Positions 7,948-18,625 of a stretch of DNA of 44,446 nucleotides are shown one piece after another. Origin of the DNA: DATARH01 sp038228485. GTDB taxonomy: Bacteria > Pseudomonadota > Alphaproteobacteria > ATCC43930 > CGMCC-115725. Position 1 is the stretch's first letter, and every line of letters starts with the position of its first letter. The DNA lies in assembly GCA_038228485.1 (NCBI GenBank), contig JBBRPG010000007.1, positions 1 through 44,446 of the forward strand. The letters run 5' to 3'. A program made the translations under genes and the position numbers. The notes beneath the pieces are model-generated. The model did no database searches, was not told the DNA's origin, and saw nothing but the letters and a program-made list of their open reading frames with translations.

Positions 7948-8859
7948 CTACCGTTCCCGCATCTTCGGGTCGAGCACGTCGCGCAGCGAGTCGCCGAACA
8001 AATTGATGCCGAACACCGTCAGCATGATGGCGAGGCCCGGGAACACCGCGATCCACGGCGCGGTCGAGGCGTATTCCTCGGCGCCGCCTTGCAGCATCAG
8101 CCCCCAGGCGGCGACCGGCTCCTGCACCCCCAGCCCGAGGTACGACAAGGACGCCTCCGCCAAGATCGCCTGGCCGACGAACGAGGTCAGCATGATCAGG
8201 AACGGCGCCACGACGTTCGGCACCATGTGGTTGAGGATGATGCGCGAATGGCCGTAGCCGAGCGCGCGGGCGGCGTCGACATAGGGCACCTCGCGGATCG
8301 CCAGCGCGCTCGACCGCACCACCCGAGAGCAGCGCGGGATCAGCGGGATGGTGATCGCGACGATGACGTTGTGAATGCCCGTGCCGAAGATCGACACCAC
8401 CGCCAGCGCCATGATGATCAGCGGGAACGACATCACGATATCGAGAATGCGCTGCAGGATCAGGTCGATCCGGCCGCCGAAATAGGCGCTGCCCACCCCC
8501 AGCACGAGGCCGCTGAACCCGCCGACCACCGCCGAGGTGATGCCGACGATAAACGCGGTGCGCGCGCCGAACAGGATGCGCGAAAGGATGTCGCGGCCGA
8601 GCTGGTCGGTGCCGAGCCAATGCGCCCAGCTCGGCGGCTCGGTCATCGCCGCAAAGTCGTTCGAGGTCGGGCTGTAGGGCGCCAGCCAATCGGCGAACAA
8701 CCCGCAGAACCCGAACACCACGACGATGACCATGCCGATCGCGCCGACCGGCTGGCGGCGCAGAAAGCGCATCGACGTGGCGACGACACCGCGGGGGGCG
8801 ACATAGGTGTCGTCGACAAAGGCGGCGGCGCTTGTCGGGGTTGGAGCGAGATCGGTCAT
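7948..8859 (-). CDS. dppC: Peptide/opine ABC transporter permease, DppC type
   Basis: A 303-residue inner-membrane permease and the last gene of the operon. It has an N-terminal cytoplasmic tail, a first helix (about 38-58), then the GTDQLGRDILSRILFGARTAF region typical of DppC/OppC. Five further helices follow, including the EAA-type coupling loop YVDAARALGYGHSRIILNHMVPN that docks on the ATPases. The C-terminal VFGINLFGDSLRDVLDPKMRER is a family hallmark. It follows the DppB-type gene by 37 bases. It pairs with that protein to form the channel, and the peptide or opine substrate is not deducible. Gene name by family only. Confidence 0.9.
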   Translation of the reverse strand: MTDLAPTPTSAAAFVDDTYVAPRGVVATSMRFLRRQPVGAIGMVIVVVFGFCGLFADWLAPYSPTSNDFAAMTEPPSWAHWLGTDQLGRDILSRILFGARTAFIVGITSAVVGGFSGLVLGVGSAYFGGRIDLILQRILDIVMSFPLIIMALAVVSIFGTGIHNVIVAITIPLIPRCSRVVRSSALAIREVPYVDAARALGYGHSRIILNHMVPNVVAPFLIMLTSFVGQAILAEASLSYLGLGVQEPVAAWGLMLQGGAEEYASTAPWIAVFPGLAIMLTVFGINLFGDSLRDVLDPKMRER

Positions 8860-8896
8860 GCGGTCGGCCCTGCGTAGATGGGGGTCATGGCGAAAA

Positions 8897-9868
8897 TCAA
8901 CTCAGGCGGATGCGCGGATCGAGCCAGGCATAGAACAGATCGACCACGAGGTTGCTCACCACCGCGATCGTGACGATCAGGATCACCAGCCCCTGGGTCA
9001 GGGTGTAGTCCTGGTTCTGCACCGAGAGCACCATCAGACGGCCGATGCCGTTGAGGTTGAAGACCTGCTCGGTCACGACCAGGCCGCCGATCAGAAAGGC
9101 GAACTCGATGCCGATCACCGTCACCACCGGCAGCAGCGCGTTCTTCAGCGCATGCCGGTTGATGATGATTTTTTCAAGAAGGCCCTTGGCCCGCGCGGTG
9201 CGGATGTAGTCCTCGCGCAGCACTTCGAGCATCGCCGAGCGGGTCATCCGCATCGACACCGCGGCATAGCGGTAGCCCACGGTCAGCGCCGGCAGCATCA
9301 CGATCGACAGGTTGCGGATCGGGTCCTTCCACAGCGGTACATAGTCAATTGACGGCATCCAGGGATGGCCCGTGATCGCCTGGGTGATGTCGAGCACGAA
9401 CAGGATCGACATGATGCCGAGCCAGAACGACGGCGAGGCGATGCCGGCAATCGACACCGTCCGCACCAGCAGGTCGATCCACGTGTTCTGCTTAAGCGCC
9501 GAGATCGTGCCGAGCGGGATCGCGATCGACACCGCGATCACGGTCGCCAGCACCGCGACTTCGAGCGAGACCGGAAAGCGCGTGGCGATCTCGGCGATGA
9601 CCGGCTTGCCCGACCACATCGAGGTGCCGAAATCGAACCGCACCGCCCCCCACAGAAATTCGAGGTACTGCACAATCCACGGGCGGCCGATGCCGATCTC
9701 GGCGTGGCAGGCGTCCAGCGCCTGGGCAGTAAAGCTGGTGCCGCCGGAACCCAGGCGCACCAGACAGATGTCGCCGGGAATAAGGCGCATCAGGATGAAC
9801 ACCAGCGTCGCCGCCCCCAACAGGGTCGGAAACGTCAGCAAGATTCTACTCACGATGTATCGGTGCAT
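8897..9868 (-). CDS. dppB: Peptide/opine ABC transporter permease, DppB type
   Basis: A 323-residue inner-membrane permease with six helices. The N-terminus MHRYIVSRILLTFPTLLGAA and the following FILMRLIPGD are diagnostic for DppB/OppB. The EAA loop reads YIRTARAKGLLEKIIINRHALKNA, and the end DLFYAWLDPRIRLS is typical. The region between helices 1 and 2 is longer than in many homologues and contains a cysteine pair (about residues 35 and 53). It lies between the fourth substrate-binding protein (52 bases upstream) and the DppC gene. It is one half of the translocation channel. Confidence 0.9.
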   Translation of the reverse strand: MHRYIVSRILLTFPTLLGAATLVFILMRLIPGDICLVRLGSGGTSFTAQALDACHAEIGIGRPWIVQYLEFLWGAVRFDFGTSMWSGKPVIAEIATRFPVSLEVAVLATVIAVSIAIPLGTISALKQNTWIDLLVRTVSIAGIASPSFWLGIMSILFVLDITQAITGHPWMPSIDYVPLWKDPIRNLSIVMLPALTVGYRYAAVSMRMTRSAMLEVLREDYIRTARAKGLLEKIIINRHALKNALLPVVTVIGIEFAFLIGGLVVTEQVFNLNGIGRLMVLSVQNQDYTLTQGLVILIVTIAVVSNLVVDLFYAWLDPRIRLS

Positions 9869-9919
9869 CGCCTTGGTTCGGTCTCCCTGCGCGGCGCCTC
9901 TCGGCTGCCGCCGCGTCCG

Positions 9920-11524
9920 CTACTTATCGAGCCAGATCGTCGCCAGATCCTGGTTGATGTAGTGGCTCGGGCTGATCTTCCAGCCTTTGACGTAGGATCG
10001 GTATGGCACGATCCGGTACCACCACGCCATCATAAGCTTGTGAGCTTGGGTATCCATCACGTGCTTGGCGAAATGGAACATCGCCTCGTGCTGTTTTTGC
10101 GGGTCGGTCTCGTGGAGCGTCTTGTTGTAGAGGTCCATCTCCACCGGGTCTTCGTAGTTGCCGTAATTCTGCTCGCTGACCGAGGTCGGCAGATAGGGCT
10201 GCACGTCGATCAGCGGATTGACGATGCTGTGGCAATTGGCCTGCAGGTCGACGGTGAAGTTGCCGGTGCGCTCGGCCTCGAACCAGGGCCCGGTCGGCAG
10301 CACCCGCTGCGTCACCTTGACGCCGATCTTGCTCCACTGGTCGACCGCCCAGATGCCGACATACTTATACGGCTGGTCGACATCGCGGTTGAGCATCTCG
10401 AAGGTCAGGTTCTCCTGCCCGGCTTCCTTGAGGAGCCGTTTCGCTTCGGCCCGCGATTTCTCGATATCGGTCCAGAACCCGGCGATCGTCGTCAGCTCGT
10501 CCTTGTTCGGCGCCATCGGGTCGCCGGGGAAGACGATGCTGCCGACGGTCTTGACGTCGGCGATCTTCGACAGGGCCGGCACGCCGCCCCACCGGTCGAT
10601 CGCCAGGGTCAGCGCCCGCCGCACCCTGACGTCGTCGAACGGCTTCACCTTTTCGTTGATGGTGACGACGCTGCCGCAGTTCCAATCGCTGTCCTGCACC
10701 GTGATCTTGTCGCCGAGCTCGTTGACCAGTTCGTCGCGGGCCGAGGGCGGCAGGCCGCGGAACTCGATCGAGGCCCGGTCGGCGCGCAGCGCATCGATGC
10801 GGGTAGCCTGCTTTGACGCGAAAATGCCGGTGAAGCCGTCGAGATAGGGCCGGTCCTTGACGTAATAGTCGGGGTTGCGTTCGCCCTTGATCGACTGCCC
10901 GGTCTCGTACCCGGCGAACTTGAACGGGCCGGAGCCCATCACATTCTTTTCGTACCAGTGCGGGTCCTTATCGAGGATCTTCTTTTCGTAGATCCAGCCA
11001 TAGGGGTCGGCCAGCGCCGGTAGGAACGCGCTGGTCGGATATTTGAGTTTGAAGACGACGGTCGATGCGTCCGGCGCCTCGACCTTGTCGACCATCATGA
11101 AATTGGCCGAACGCGGGCTCAGCGTGCCTTGGGCGGGAAAGATGATCGCCTGCCAGGTGGCCCCGACATCGGCCGCGGTGAGCGGCGAGCCGTCGTGGAA
11201 CTTGACCCCGTCGCGGATCTTGAAGGTCCAGGTCTTGCCGTCATCGGCCGGCTTCGGCATTTCGGTACAGAGATCGCAGACGAAATCGTTGGTCGATGAC
11301 GGGTTGTCCGGATTGATGCGCATCAGCACGCTGTAGAACGGCGCGGCGGTGTGGATCGTCGCAAACGTGGTCTCGCGGTGGCCGTCGAGGCTCGGCGGCG
11401 CGTCCGACGGGATCATGTAGACGAGCGTGCCGCCGCGCTTTGGCGTTTCCGCCGCGACGGCGGCCGCTCCGACCCCGAGGATGGCCGCCGCACCGCCAAT
11501 CGCCGCCCGCATCGCAACGTGCAT
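9920..11524 (-). CDS. Substrate-binding protein, SBP_bac_5 family (paralogue 4 of 4)
   Basis: A 534-residue periplasmic solute-binding protein of the DppA/OppA family. It has an N-terminal Sec signal (MRAAIGGAAAILGVGAAAVAAE) and the family opening TPKRGGTLVYMIPSDAPP. The CDLCTEMPKPADDGK stretch and the GVKFHDGSPLTAADVGATW motif are conserved in this family. The middle VRRALTLAIDRWGG region is the hinge-side motif. It shares most blocks, including the CDLC pair and the ending HYINQDLATIWLDK, with the three genes upstream. ATG 11524 follows GGGGAGAG. An ATG four codons later is also possible. It is the paralogue next to the permease genes. Confidence 0.92.
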   Translation of the reverse strand: MHVAMRAAIGGAAAILGVGAAAVAAETPKRGGTLVYMIPSDAPPSLDGHRETTFATIHTAAPFYSVLMRINPDNPSSTNDFVCDLCTEMPKPADDGKTWTFKIRDGVKFHDGSPLTAADVGATWQAIIFPAQGTLSPRSANFMMVDKVEAPDASTVVFKLKYPTSAFLPALADPYGWIYEKKILDKDPHWYEKNVMGSGPFKFAGYETGQSIKGERNPDYYVKDRPYLDGFTGIFASKQATRIDALRADRASIEFRGLPPSARDELVNELGDKITVQDSDWNCGSVVTINEKVKPFDDVRVRRALTLAIDRWGGVPALSKIADVKTVGSIVFPGDPMAPNKDELTTIAGFWTDIEKSRAEAKRLLKEAGQENLTFEMLNRDVDQPYKYVGIWAVDQWSKIGVKVTQRVLPTGPWFEAERTGNFTVDLQANCHSIVNPLIDVQPYLPTSVSEQNYGNYEDPVEMDLYNKTLHETDPQKQHEAMFHFAKHVMDTQAHKLMMAWWYRIVPYRSYVKGWKISPSHYINQDLATIWLDK

Positions 11525-11542
11525 CGCACTCTCCCCATGCTG

Positions 11543-11568
11543 CGGCGCCGGCGAGCATGCCGGCGCCG
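11543..11568 (-). other. Perfect 10-bp intercistronic hairpin
   Basis: CGGCGCCGGC (11543-11552) pairs perfectly with GCCGGCGCCG (11559-11568) around a six-base loop, GAGCAT. It lies 23 bases downstream of one substrate-binding gene and 18 bases before the next. No T-run follows on either strand, so it is more likely an mRNA-stabilising or processing hairpin than a terminator. Confidence 0.6.
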
Positions 11569-11591
11569 GTCCTACCCTGACTTCCCGCAGG

Positions 11592-13196
11592 CTATTTATC
11601 GAGCCAAATGGTCCCTAAATCCTGGTTGACGTAATGGCTGGGGCCGATCTTCCAGCCCTTGACGTAGGCGTGGTACGGCACGATCCGCCGCCACCACAGC
11701 AGAAAGATGCCGTGCGCCTGGTCGTCGAGCACATATTTGGCGAACTGAAACAGCTTCTCCTTTTGCTTCGACTTGTCGAGCTCGCGCAGCATGCTGTTGT
11801 AGAGCTCGATCTCGTGCTCGTCCTCGAAGTTGCCGTAGTTGCCGGCGGAAATCGTGTGCGGCAGATACTTGCCGACATCGGCGAGCGGATTGACCACGTT
11901 CTGGCAATTGCCTTCGGTGGTGACGTCGAAGTCGCCGGAGCGCTGTGCGGCGAACCACGGGCCTACCGGCAGCACCTTCTGGGTGACCTTGACGCCGATC
12001 TTGCTCCAATCGTCGACCGCCCAGATGCCGTAGTATTTGTATGGTTGGTCGGTCGAGCGGTTGAGCAGCTCGAAGCTGAGGTTCTCCTGTCCGGCCTCCT
12101 TCAGCAACCGCCGCGCTTCGGCCCGCGACTTCTCGATGTCGGGCCAATAGCCGGCGATCTGCTCGAGCTGCTCCTTGCTCGGGGCCAGCGGCGAGCCGGG
12201 GAAGGTGACGCCGCCGACTGTCTTCACCAACGCGATCTTGGCGAGCTCGGGCGCGGTGTGCCAGCGGTCGAGCGCCAGGGTTAGGGCGCGGCGCACGCGC
12301 GGGTCGTCGAAGGGTTTGCGCTTGTGGTTGGGCGTCAAGAGGCCGCCGCAGTTCCAGTCGTCTTCTTGCACCGCCAGCTTGTCGCCGAGCGCCTGTTTCA
12401 GTTCGTCGCGCACGGTCGGCGGAAAGCCGCGGAACTCGATCGAGGCGCGGTCGCTGCGCAGCGCCTCGACGCGCGTCACCTGCTTGTCGGCGAAGATACC
12501 CTTGAAGCCGTCGAGATAGGGCAGGCCCGGGTGGTAATAGTCCGGATTGCGCACACCGGTGATCGACTGTCCGGTCTCGTACTCGACGAACTTGAACGGG
12601 CCCGAGCCCAGGATGTTCTTCTCGTACCAGTGGATGTCCTGGTCGAGCTTGGCCTTGCTGTAGATGAAGGCATAGGGGTCGGCGAGCGCCGGGATGAAGG
12701 CGTCGGTCGCGAATTTGAGGCGGAAAACGACCGTTTGCGAGTTGGGCGCCTCGACCTTGTCGACCATCATGAAATTGCTTTGCCGCGGGCTGATCACGCC
12801 CGGGGGCGGAAACATGATCTTCTTCCACGAGGCGACGATGTCGTCTGCGGTTAGCGGGGTTCCGTCGGTGAACTTGACTCCCTGGCGGATATTGAAGGTG
12901 TAGACGGTGCCGCCGTCGGTCGGCTGCGGCATCTCGGTGCACAAATCGCAGACCATGTCGGGCGAGCCCGGGTCCATCGGATTGGCGCGGATCAGCACGC
13001 TGTAGAATGGCGCGGCCGAGTGGATCGTCGCGTAAGTCTCCTCGCGCTGCGCGTCGAAGCTCGGCGGCGCATCGGCCGGGATCATGTAGGTCAAGGTACC
13101 GCCGCGCTTCGGCGTATCCGCGGCCGTCGCCGGCAGCGCTGCGCCCAAGGCCAGCGCGGCCGCGAGGCCCGCCGTTCCCCACCATCGCAATGCCAT
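11592..13196 (-). CDS. Substrate-binding protein, SBP_bac_5 family (paralogue 3 of 4)
   Basis: A 534-residue periplasmic binding protein with a signal peptide (AALALGAALPATAAD) and the opening TPKRGGTLTYMIPADAPPSF. The middle (VRRALTLALDRWHT) and the ending (HYVNQDLGTIWLDK) match its neighbours. It is the most divergent of the four: FDAQREETYATIH replaces the FDGHRE of the others. Its conserved NCG reads DWNCGGLLTPNHKRKP, and an unusual LLWWRRIVPYH stretch lies near the end. ATG 13196 follows AGGGAGA. Probably periplasmic capture of a different ligand for the same transporter. Confidence 0.92.
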   Translation of the reverse strand: MALRWWGTAGLAAALALGAALPATAADTPKRGGTLTYMIPADAPPSFDAQREETYATIHSAAPFYSVLIRANPMDPGSPDMVCDLCTEMPQPTDGGTVYTFNIRQGVKFTDGTPLTADDIVASWKKIMFPPPGVISPRQSNFMMVDKVEAPNSQTVVFRLKFATDAFIPALADPYAFIYSKAKLDQDIHWYEKNILGSGPFKFVEYETGQSITGVRNPDYYHPGLPYLDGFKGIFADKQVTRVEALRSDRASIEFRGFPPTVRDELKQALGDKLAVQEDDWNCGGLLTPNHKRKPFDDPRVRRALTLALDRWHTAPELAKIALVKTVGGVTFPGSPLAPSKEQLEQIAGYWPDIEKSRAEARRLLKEAGQENLSFELLNRSTDQPYKYYGIWAVDDWSKIGVKVTQKVLPVGPWFAAQRSGDFDVTTEGNCQNVVNPLADVGKYLPHTISAGNYGNFEDEHEIELYNSMLRELDKSKQKEKLFQFAKYVLDDQAHGIFLLWWRRIVPYHAYVKGWKIGPSHYVNQDLGTIWLDK

Positions 13197-13251
13197 GTTC
13201 GTCTCCCTGTTCGGCGGCGTTTTTTGTTTGTCTCAGTCGGTCACTTGTCGG

Positions 13252-14874
13252 TCATTTATCAAGCCATATCGTCGCGAGGTCTTGATTGACGAAGTGGCTA
13301 GGGCTGATCTTCCAGCCCTTTACATAGGCGCGGTAGGGCACGCTCCGGTACCAGAAGGTCAGCGGCAGTTCGTGCGCCTGGGTGTCGATGACGTATTTCT
13401 CGAACTCGCGCATCAGCGCGCGCTGCTTGGCCGCGTCGGGCTCGTGCAGCATTTTCTCGTAGATGTCGATCTCAGGCTGGTCCTCGTAATTGCCGTAATT
13501 CTCGGTGAAGACGGTATGCGGCAGATACTTGCCGACATCGAGCAGCGGGTTGACGACGCTCTGGCAGTTAGCCTCCATCGTCACGTCGAAATTGCCGGTG
13601 CGCATGCCCTCGAACCACGGGCCGGTCGGCACGACCTTCTGCGTCACCTTGAGCCCGATCTTGCTCCACTCGTCGACGACGAAGGTGCCGACATATTTGA
13701 ACGGCTGGTCGACGTCGCGATTGAGCATCTCGAAGCTGAGGTTCTCCGCGCCGGCCTCCTTCAGCAACCGCCTGGCTTCGGCGCGCGATTTTTCGATGTC
13801 CGGCCAAAATCCGGCGAGCTGCTGCAGCTCCTCCTTGGTCGCGGCCAGCGGCGAGCCGGGAAAGACGATGCCGGCGACCGTCTTTACGATCGCGATCTTC
13901 GACAGCGCCGGGCCGCCCTTCCACTGATCGATCGCCAGCGACAGCGCCCGCCGCACCCGCACATCGTCGAACGGCTTTTTCTTGTGGTTGTAGGTGAGCA
14001 GATTGCCGCAGTTCCAGTCGCTCTCCTGCACGGTGACTTTATCGCCCAGCTCCTTGACCAGCTGGTCGCGCGCCGAGGGCGGCATGCTGCGGAATTCCAT
14101 AGCGGCGTTGTCGGCGCGGATCGCGTCGACGCGGGTCGCCAGCTTTGGCGCAAAGATGCCGGCAAAGCCGTCAAGATAGGGCAGCCCCTTGTGATAGTAG
14201 TCGGGGTTGCGCTCGCCTTTGATCGATTGGCCGGCGTCGTAGCTGACGAACTTGAACGGGCCGGAGCCCATGATGTTCTTCTCGTACCAGCGCGGGTCCT
14301 TATCGAGCAGCTTCTTTTCGTAGATGTAGGCGAACGGGTCGGCGAGCGCCGGGAGGAACGCCGTCGTCGCAAATTTCAGACGGAACACGACGGTCGTCGG
14401 GTCCGGCGCCTCGACCTTGTCGACCATGACGTAAAAGGCTTGCCGCGCGCTGGTCTTCCCCGCCGGCGGGCTGACGATCTCCTGCCAGCTCGCCGCGACG
14501 TCGGCCGCGGTCAGGGGCGAGCCGTCGTGGAACTTGACCCCGTCGCGGATTTTGAACGTGTAGGTCTTGCCGTCATCGGTCGGCTGCGGCAGTTCGGTGC
14601 AGAGATCGCAGACGAAATCCGTGGTCGATGACGGGTTCTGCGGGTTGATCCGGATCAGCACGCTGTAGAACGGCGCGGTCGCGTGCACCGTCGCATAGGT
14701 CGCCTCGCGGTGGCCGTCGAAGCTGGGGGGCGCATCGGCCGGGATCAGGTAGGTCAGCGTGCCGCCGCGCTTTGGCGTCTCGTCCGCATGGGTAGGAGCG
14801 GACACGAGGACAGGGGCGGCGGCGAGCGCCAGCCAGGACACGAGTGCCACCGCTCGGCCCGATCTCACGCTCAT
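13252..14874 (-). CDS. Substrate-binding protein, SBP_bac_5 family (paralogue 2 of 4)
   Basis: A 540-residue periplasmic binding protein. The signal peptide spans about residues 1-30 (ALVSWLALAAAPVLVSAPTHADE), and the mature start is TPKRGGTLTYLIPADAPPSF. The GVKFHDGSPLTAADVAASW and VRRALSLAIDQWKG blocks are present, with the CDLC pair and the ending HFVNQDLATIWLDK. ATG 14874 follows GGGAGGCGG. Many + strand frames are open across this gene because of its strong GC3 bias, and they are shadows. It lies second among the four tandem binding-protein genes in transcription order. Confidence 0.92.
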   Translation of the reverse strand: MSVRSGRAVALVSWLALAAAPVLVSAPTHADETPKRGGTLTYLIPADAPPSFDGHREATYATVHATAPFYSVLIRINPQNPSSTTDFVCDLCTELPQPTDDGKTYTFKIRDGVKFHDGSPLTAADVAASWQEIVSPPAGKTSARQAFYVMVDKVEAPDPTTVVFRLKFATTAFLPALADPFAYIYEKKLLDKDPRWYEKNIMGSGPFKFVSYDAGQSIKGERNPDYYHKGLPYLDGFAGIFAPKLATRVDAIRADNAAMEFRSMPPSARDQLVKELGDKVTVQESDWNCGNLLTYNHKKKPFDDVRVRRALSLAIDQWKGGPALSKIAIVKTVAGIVFPGSPLAATKEELQQLAGFWPDIEKSRAEARRLLKEAGAENLSFEMLNRDVDQPFKYVGTFVVDEWSKIGLKVTQKVVPTGPWFEGMRTGNFDVTMEANCQSVVNPLLDVGKYLPHTVFTENYGNYEDQPEIDIYEKMLHEPDAAKQRALMREFEKYVIDTQAHELPLTFWYRSVPYRAYVKGWKISPSHFVNQDLATIWLDK

Positions 14875-14923
14875 CTCCGCCTCCCAGAATGTTCTTCGTT
14901 CTTAAGGATTTTCGGCCATGCCG

Positions 14924-16522
14924 CTAATTGTCGAGCCAGACATTGGCCAGGTTCTGGTTGATGTAGTGGCTCGGGCCGATCTTCCAGCCTTTCACGTACG
15001 AGCGGTACGGGATGATCCGGTTCCACCAGATGACCTGGGTGGCGTGGGCCTGGGTGTCCATCACGTATTTTTCGAACGAGACCATCTCGGCGTGCTGCGC
15101 CTTCGGATCGGTTTCGTGCAGCAGCTTCTCGTACAGCTCGTTGACCTTCGGGTCGGGCAGGCCGCCCATGTTCTCCTGGCTTCCCGACAGGTAGGGCTGG
15201 ATGTCGAGCACCGGGTTCACCACGCTGTGGCAGATCGGATAGTGCACGACGGCGAAATCGCCAGAGCGCATCGAGGCAAACCACGGTCCGGTCGGAACCA
15301 CTTTTTGCGTCGCCTTGACGCCGATCTTGCTCCACTGGTCGACCAGCCAGACGCCGACGTATTTGTAGGGCTGATCGACATCGCGGTTGAGCAGTTCAAA
15401 GCTCAACCCCTCGGCGTCGGCTTCCTTCAAGAGCCGCTTGGCCTCGGTGCGCGACTTCTCGATGTCGGTCCAGAAGCCCGCCATCTCGTGCAACTCCTCC
15501 GGCGTTGCGGCGAGCGGCGATCCGGGGAAGACGATGCCGCCGACCGTCTTGACGATGGCGATCTTCGACAGCGCCGGCGCACCGCCCCAGCGGTCGATCG
15601 CCAGGCTTAGGGCGCGGCGGACGCGCGGGTCGTCGAACGGCTTTTTCTTCTCGTTGAAGAACAGGTCGCTGCCGCAATTCCAGTCGCTTTCCTGCACCGC
15701 GATCTTATCGCCGAGCTCCTTTGTCAGCTCGTCACGGGCCGAGGGCGGCAGGCCGCGGAACTCCATCGCGGCGCGGTCGCTACGGATCGCGTCGACGCGG
15801 GTGGCCTGCTTCGGTGCAAAAACGCCGACGATGTGGTCGAGATAGGGCTGGTCCTTTATGTAGTAATCGGGGTTGCGGTCGCCCTTGATCGACTGGCCCG
15901 CCTCGTACTCGGTGAATTTGAACGGGCCGGAGCCGAGGACGTTTTTCTCGTACCAGTGCGGGTCCTTGTCGAGCTGGGCCTTGCTGTAGATGTAGGCGAA
16001 CGGGTCGGCCAAGGCGGGGATGAACGCCGCCGTCGCGAATTTCAGGTGAAAGACCACGGTCGCCGCGTCGGGTGACTCGATCTTTTCGATCAGGTCGCGA
16101 TAGTTGCTGCCGCGGGCGCTCAGCACTCCTTCTGGCGGGAAGGTAATTTCGTTCCAGCTCGCCGCCACATCGGCCGCGGTTAGCGGCGTGCCGTCGTGAA
16201 ACTTGACGCCGGTGCGGATTTTGAAGGTGTAGGTCTTGCCGTCATCGGTCGGCTGCGGCATCTCGGTGCAGAGATCGCAGGTGAAATCGGTCGACGACGA
16301 CGGGTTCTCCGGGTTGATCCGCAGTAGCACGCTATAGAACGGCGCGGTGGCATGGACGGTCGCGAAGGTTTCCTCGCGGTGCCCGTCAAAGCTCGGCGGC
16401 GCGTCGGCCGGAATCATGTAGGTCAGGGTGCCGCCGCGCTTCGGCGTATCCTCGGCCATCGCCGGGAGAGCCAGAGCAACGAGCCCGGCGGCGATCCACA
16501 ATTTATTGGTCTTCACTGGCAT
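14924..16522 (-). CDS. Substrate-binding protein, SBP_bac_5 family (paralogue 1 of 4)
   Basis: A 532-residue periplasmic binding protein, the first after the ATPase genes. Signal peptide LWIAAGLVALALPAMAED, then TPKRGGTLTYMIPADAPPSF. It has GVKFHDGTPLTAADVAASW, the CDLC pair, VRRALSLAIDRWGG and the ending HYINQNLANVWLDN. GGGAAGGA touches ATG 16522. The in-frame GTG two codons later would have better spacing, so the true start may be 16516. In the ligand-side C-terminal third it departs from the others (AVVHYPICHSVVNPVLDIQ), as expected if it binds another ligand. Confidence 0.92.
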   Translation of the reverse strand: MPVKTNKLWIAAGLVALALPAMAEDTPKRGGTLTYMIPADAPPSFDGHREETFATVHATAPFYSVLLRINPENPSSSTDFTCDLCTEMPQPTDDGKTYTFKIRTGVKFHDGTPLTAADVAASWNEITFPPEGVLSARGSNYRDLIEKIESPDAATVVFHLKFATAAFIPALADPFAYIYSKAQLDKDPHWYEKNVLGSGPFKFTEYEAGQSIKGDRNPDYYIKDQPYLDHIVGVFAPKQATRVDAIRSDRAAMEFRGLPPSARDELTKELGDKIAVQESDWNCGSDLFFNEKKKPFDDPRVRRALSLAIDRWGGAPALSKIAIVKTVGGIVFPGSPLAATPEELHEMAGFWTDIEKSRTEAKRLLKEADAEGLSFELLNRDVDQPYKYVGVWLVDQWSKIGVKATQKVVPTGPWFASMRSGDFAVVHYPICHSVVNPVLDIQPYLSGSQENMGGLPDPKVNELYEKLLHETDPKAQHAEMVSFEKYVMDTQAHATQVIWWNRIIPYRSYVKGWKIGPSHYINQNLANVWLDN

Positions 16523-16553
16523 TCCTTCCCACTGACCTATTCTTACTCAGAAC

Positions 16554-17563
16554 TCAGTTGACCTGGCTGCAGGCGACCCAGTGGCCCGGACGCAGCTCGC
16601 GCAGCTCCGGAAATGACACCTGGCAGTCGGGAACCGCGATCGGGCAGCGCGGATGAAAGACGCAGCCGGAGGGCGGATTGATCGGGCTCGGCACCTCGCC
16701 CGGCAGCGGTTGAAAGCTGCGGTCGGCCTCGACCGTCGGGTCGGGCACCGGCACCGCCGCCAGCAGCGCGCGGGTATAGGGGTGGAGCGGGTTGTCGAAG
16801 ACCTCGTCGCAGCTGGCGAGCTCGACGACATGCCCGAGATACATCACCGCGACGCGCTGGCACAGGTGCCGCACCACGCTGAGGTCGTGAGCGATGAACA
16901 GATAGGTCAGGTTGAACTTGTCGCGCAGATCCTCGAGCAGGTTGATGACCTGCGCCTGGATCGACACGTCGAGCGCCGACACTGCCTCGTCGCAGACGAT
17001 GAATTCCGGATCGACCGCGAGCGCGCGGGCGATGCCGACCCGCTGGCGCTGACCGCCCGACATCTCGTGCGGATAGCGGTCGGCGAAATTTGGGTTGAGC
17101 CCGCATACCGACAACAACTCGCGCACCCGCGCGGTGCGTTTGGCGGCGTCGGGCTCGAGCCCGTGCACCCGCATCGGCTCGGCCAGGATCGAGCCGACCT
17201 TCTGCCGCGGGTTGAGCGAGCTGTAGGGGTCCTGGAAGATCACCTGGATCTTTCGCCGCAGCGCCACCAGCGAGCGGCGGTCGAGCCCGGCGATGTCGAC
17301 CCCGTTGTAGAGGATCGCGCCGGCGGTCGGCTTTTCCAGCCGCAGGATGCAGCGGCCCATCGTCGTCTTGCCGCAGCCGCTTTCGCCGACTAGGCCCAAG
17401 GTCTCGCCGCGCTGGATGGTGAGGTCGACGCCGTCGACCGCCTTGACCTCGCCGATCTTGCGGCGGGCGATGATCCCCTCGGTGATCGGGAAATGCATCT
17501 TGAGGCCGCGGACCTCGAGCAGCGGGCCCGCGGCCGGGCCCGTAGGTACGCCGGCAGCGTCGC

Positions 17564-17567
<4 letters not shown>
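16554..17567 (-). CDS. dppF: Peptide/opine ABC transporter ATPase, DppF/OppF type
   Basis: A 337-residue cytoplasmic ATPase. It carries Walker A GESGCGKTT, Q-loop QDPYSSLNP, signature MSGGQRQR, Walker B FIVCDEAVSALD and H-loop FIAHDLSVVRH. The C-terminal oligopeptide-HPY domain contains the cysteines of GCVFHPRCPIAVPDC and VAC. ATG 17567 overlaps the stop of the preceding ATPase gene as ATGA, so translation is coupled. The frame is open farther upstream, but only as a shadow of that gene. Walker B has EAVSALD instead of the usual EPVSALD, as in many DppF/OppF proteins. It pairs with the DppD-type subunit to power the transporter. Confidence 0.93.
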
Positions 17568-18568
<1,001 letters not shown>

Positions 18569-18625
18569 AGACGGCGTTCCCCTTGAATCTTACCTGAATC
18601 TGACGGCGATTTTCTTGTTGCGCCG

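Noticed and set aside
13195..14631. Long + strand frames opposite the binding-protein genes (also 9365-10816, 11634-12284, 8089-8877)
   Set aside because: They are frames opened by the strong GC3 bias of the - strand genes. The - strand products have signal peptides, conserved family blocks and ribosome sites, while the + strand products are Arg/Asp-rich without family features.
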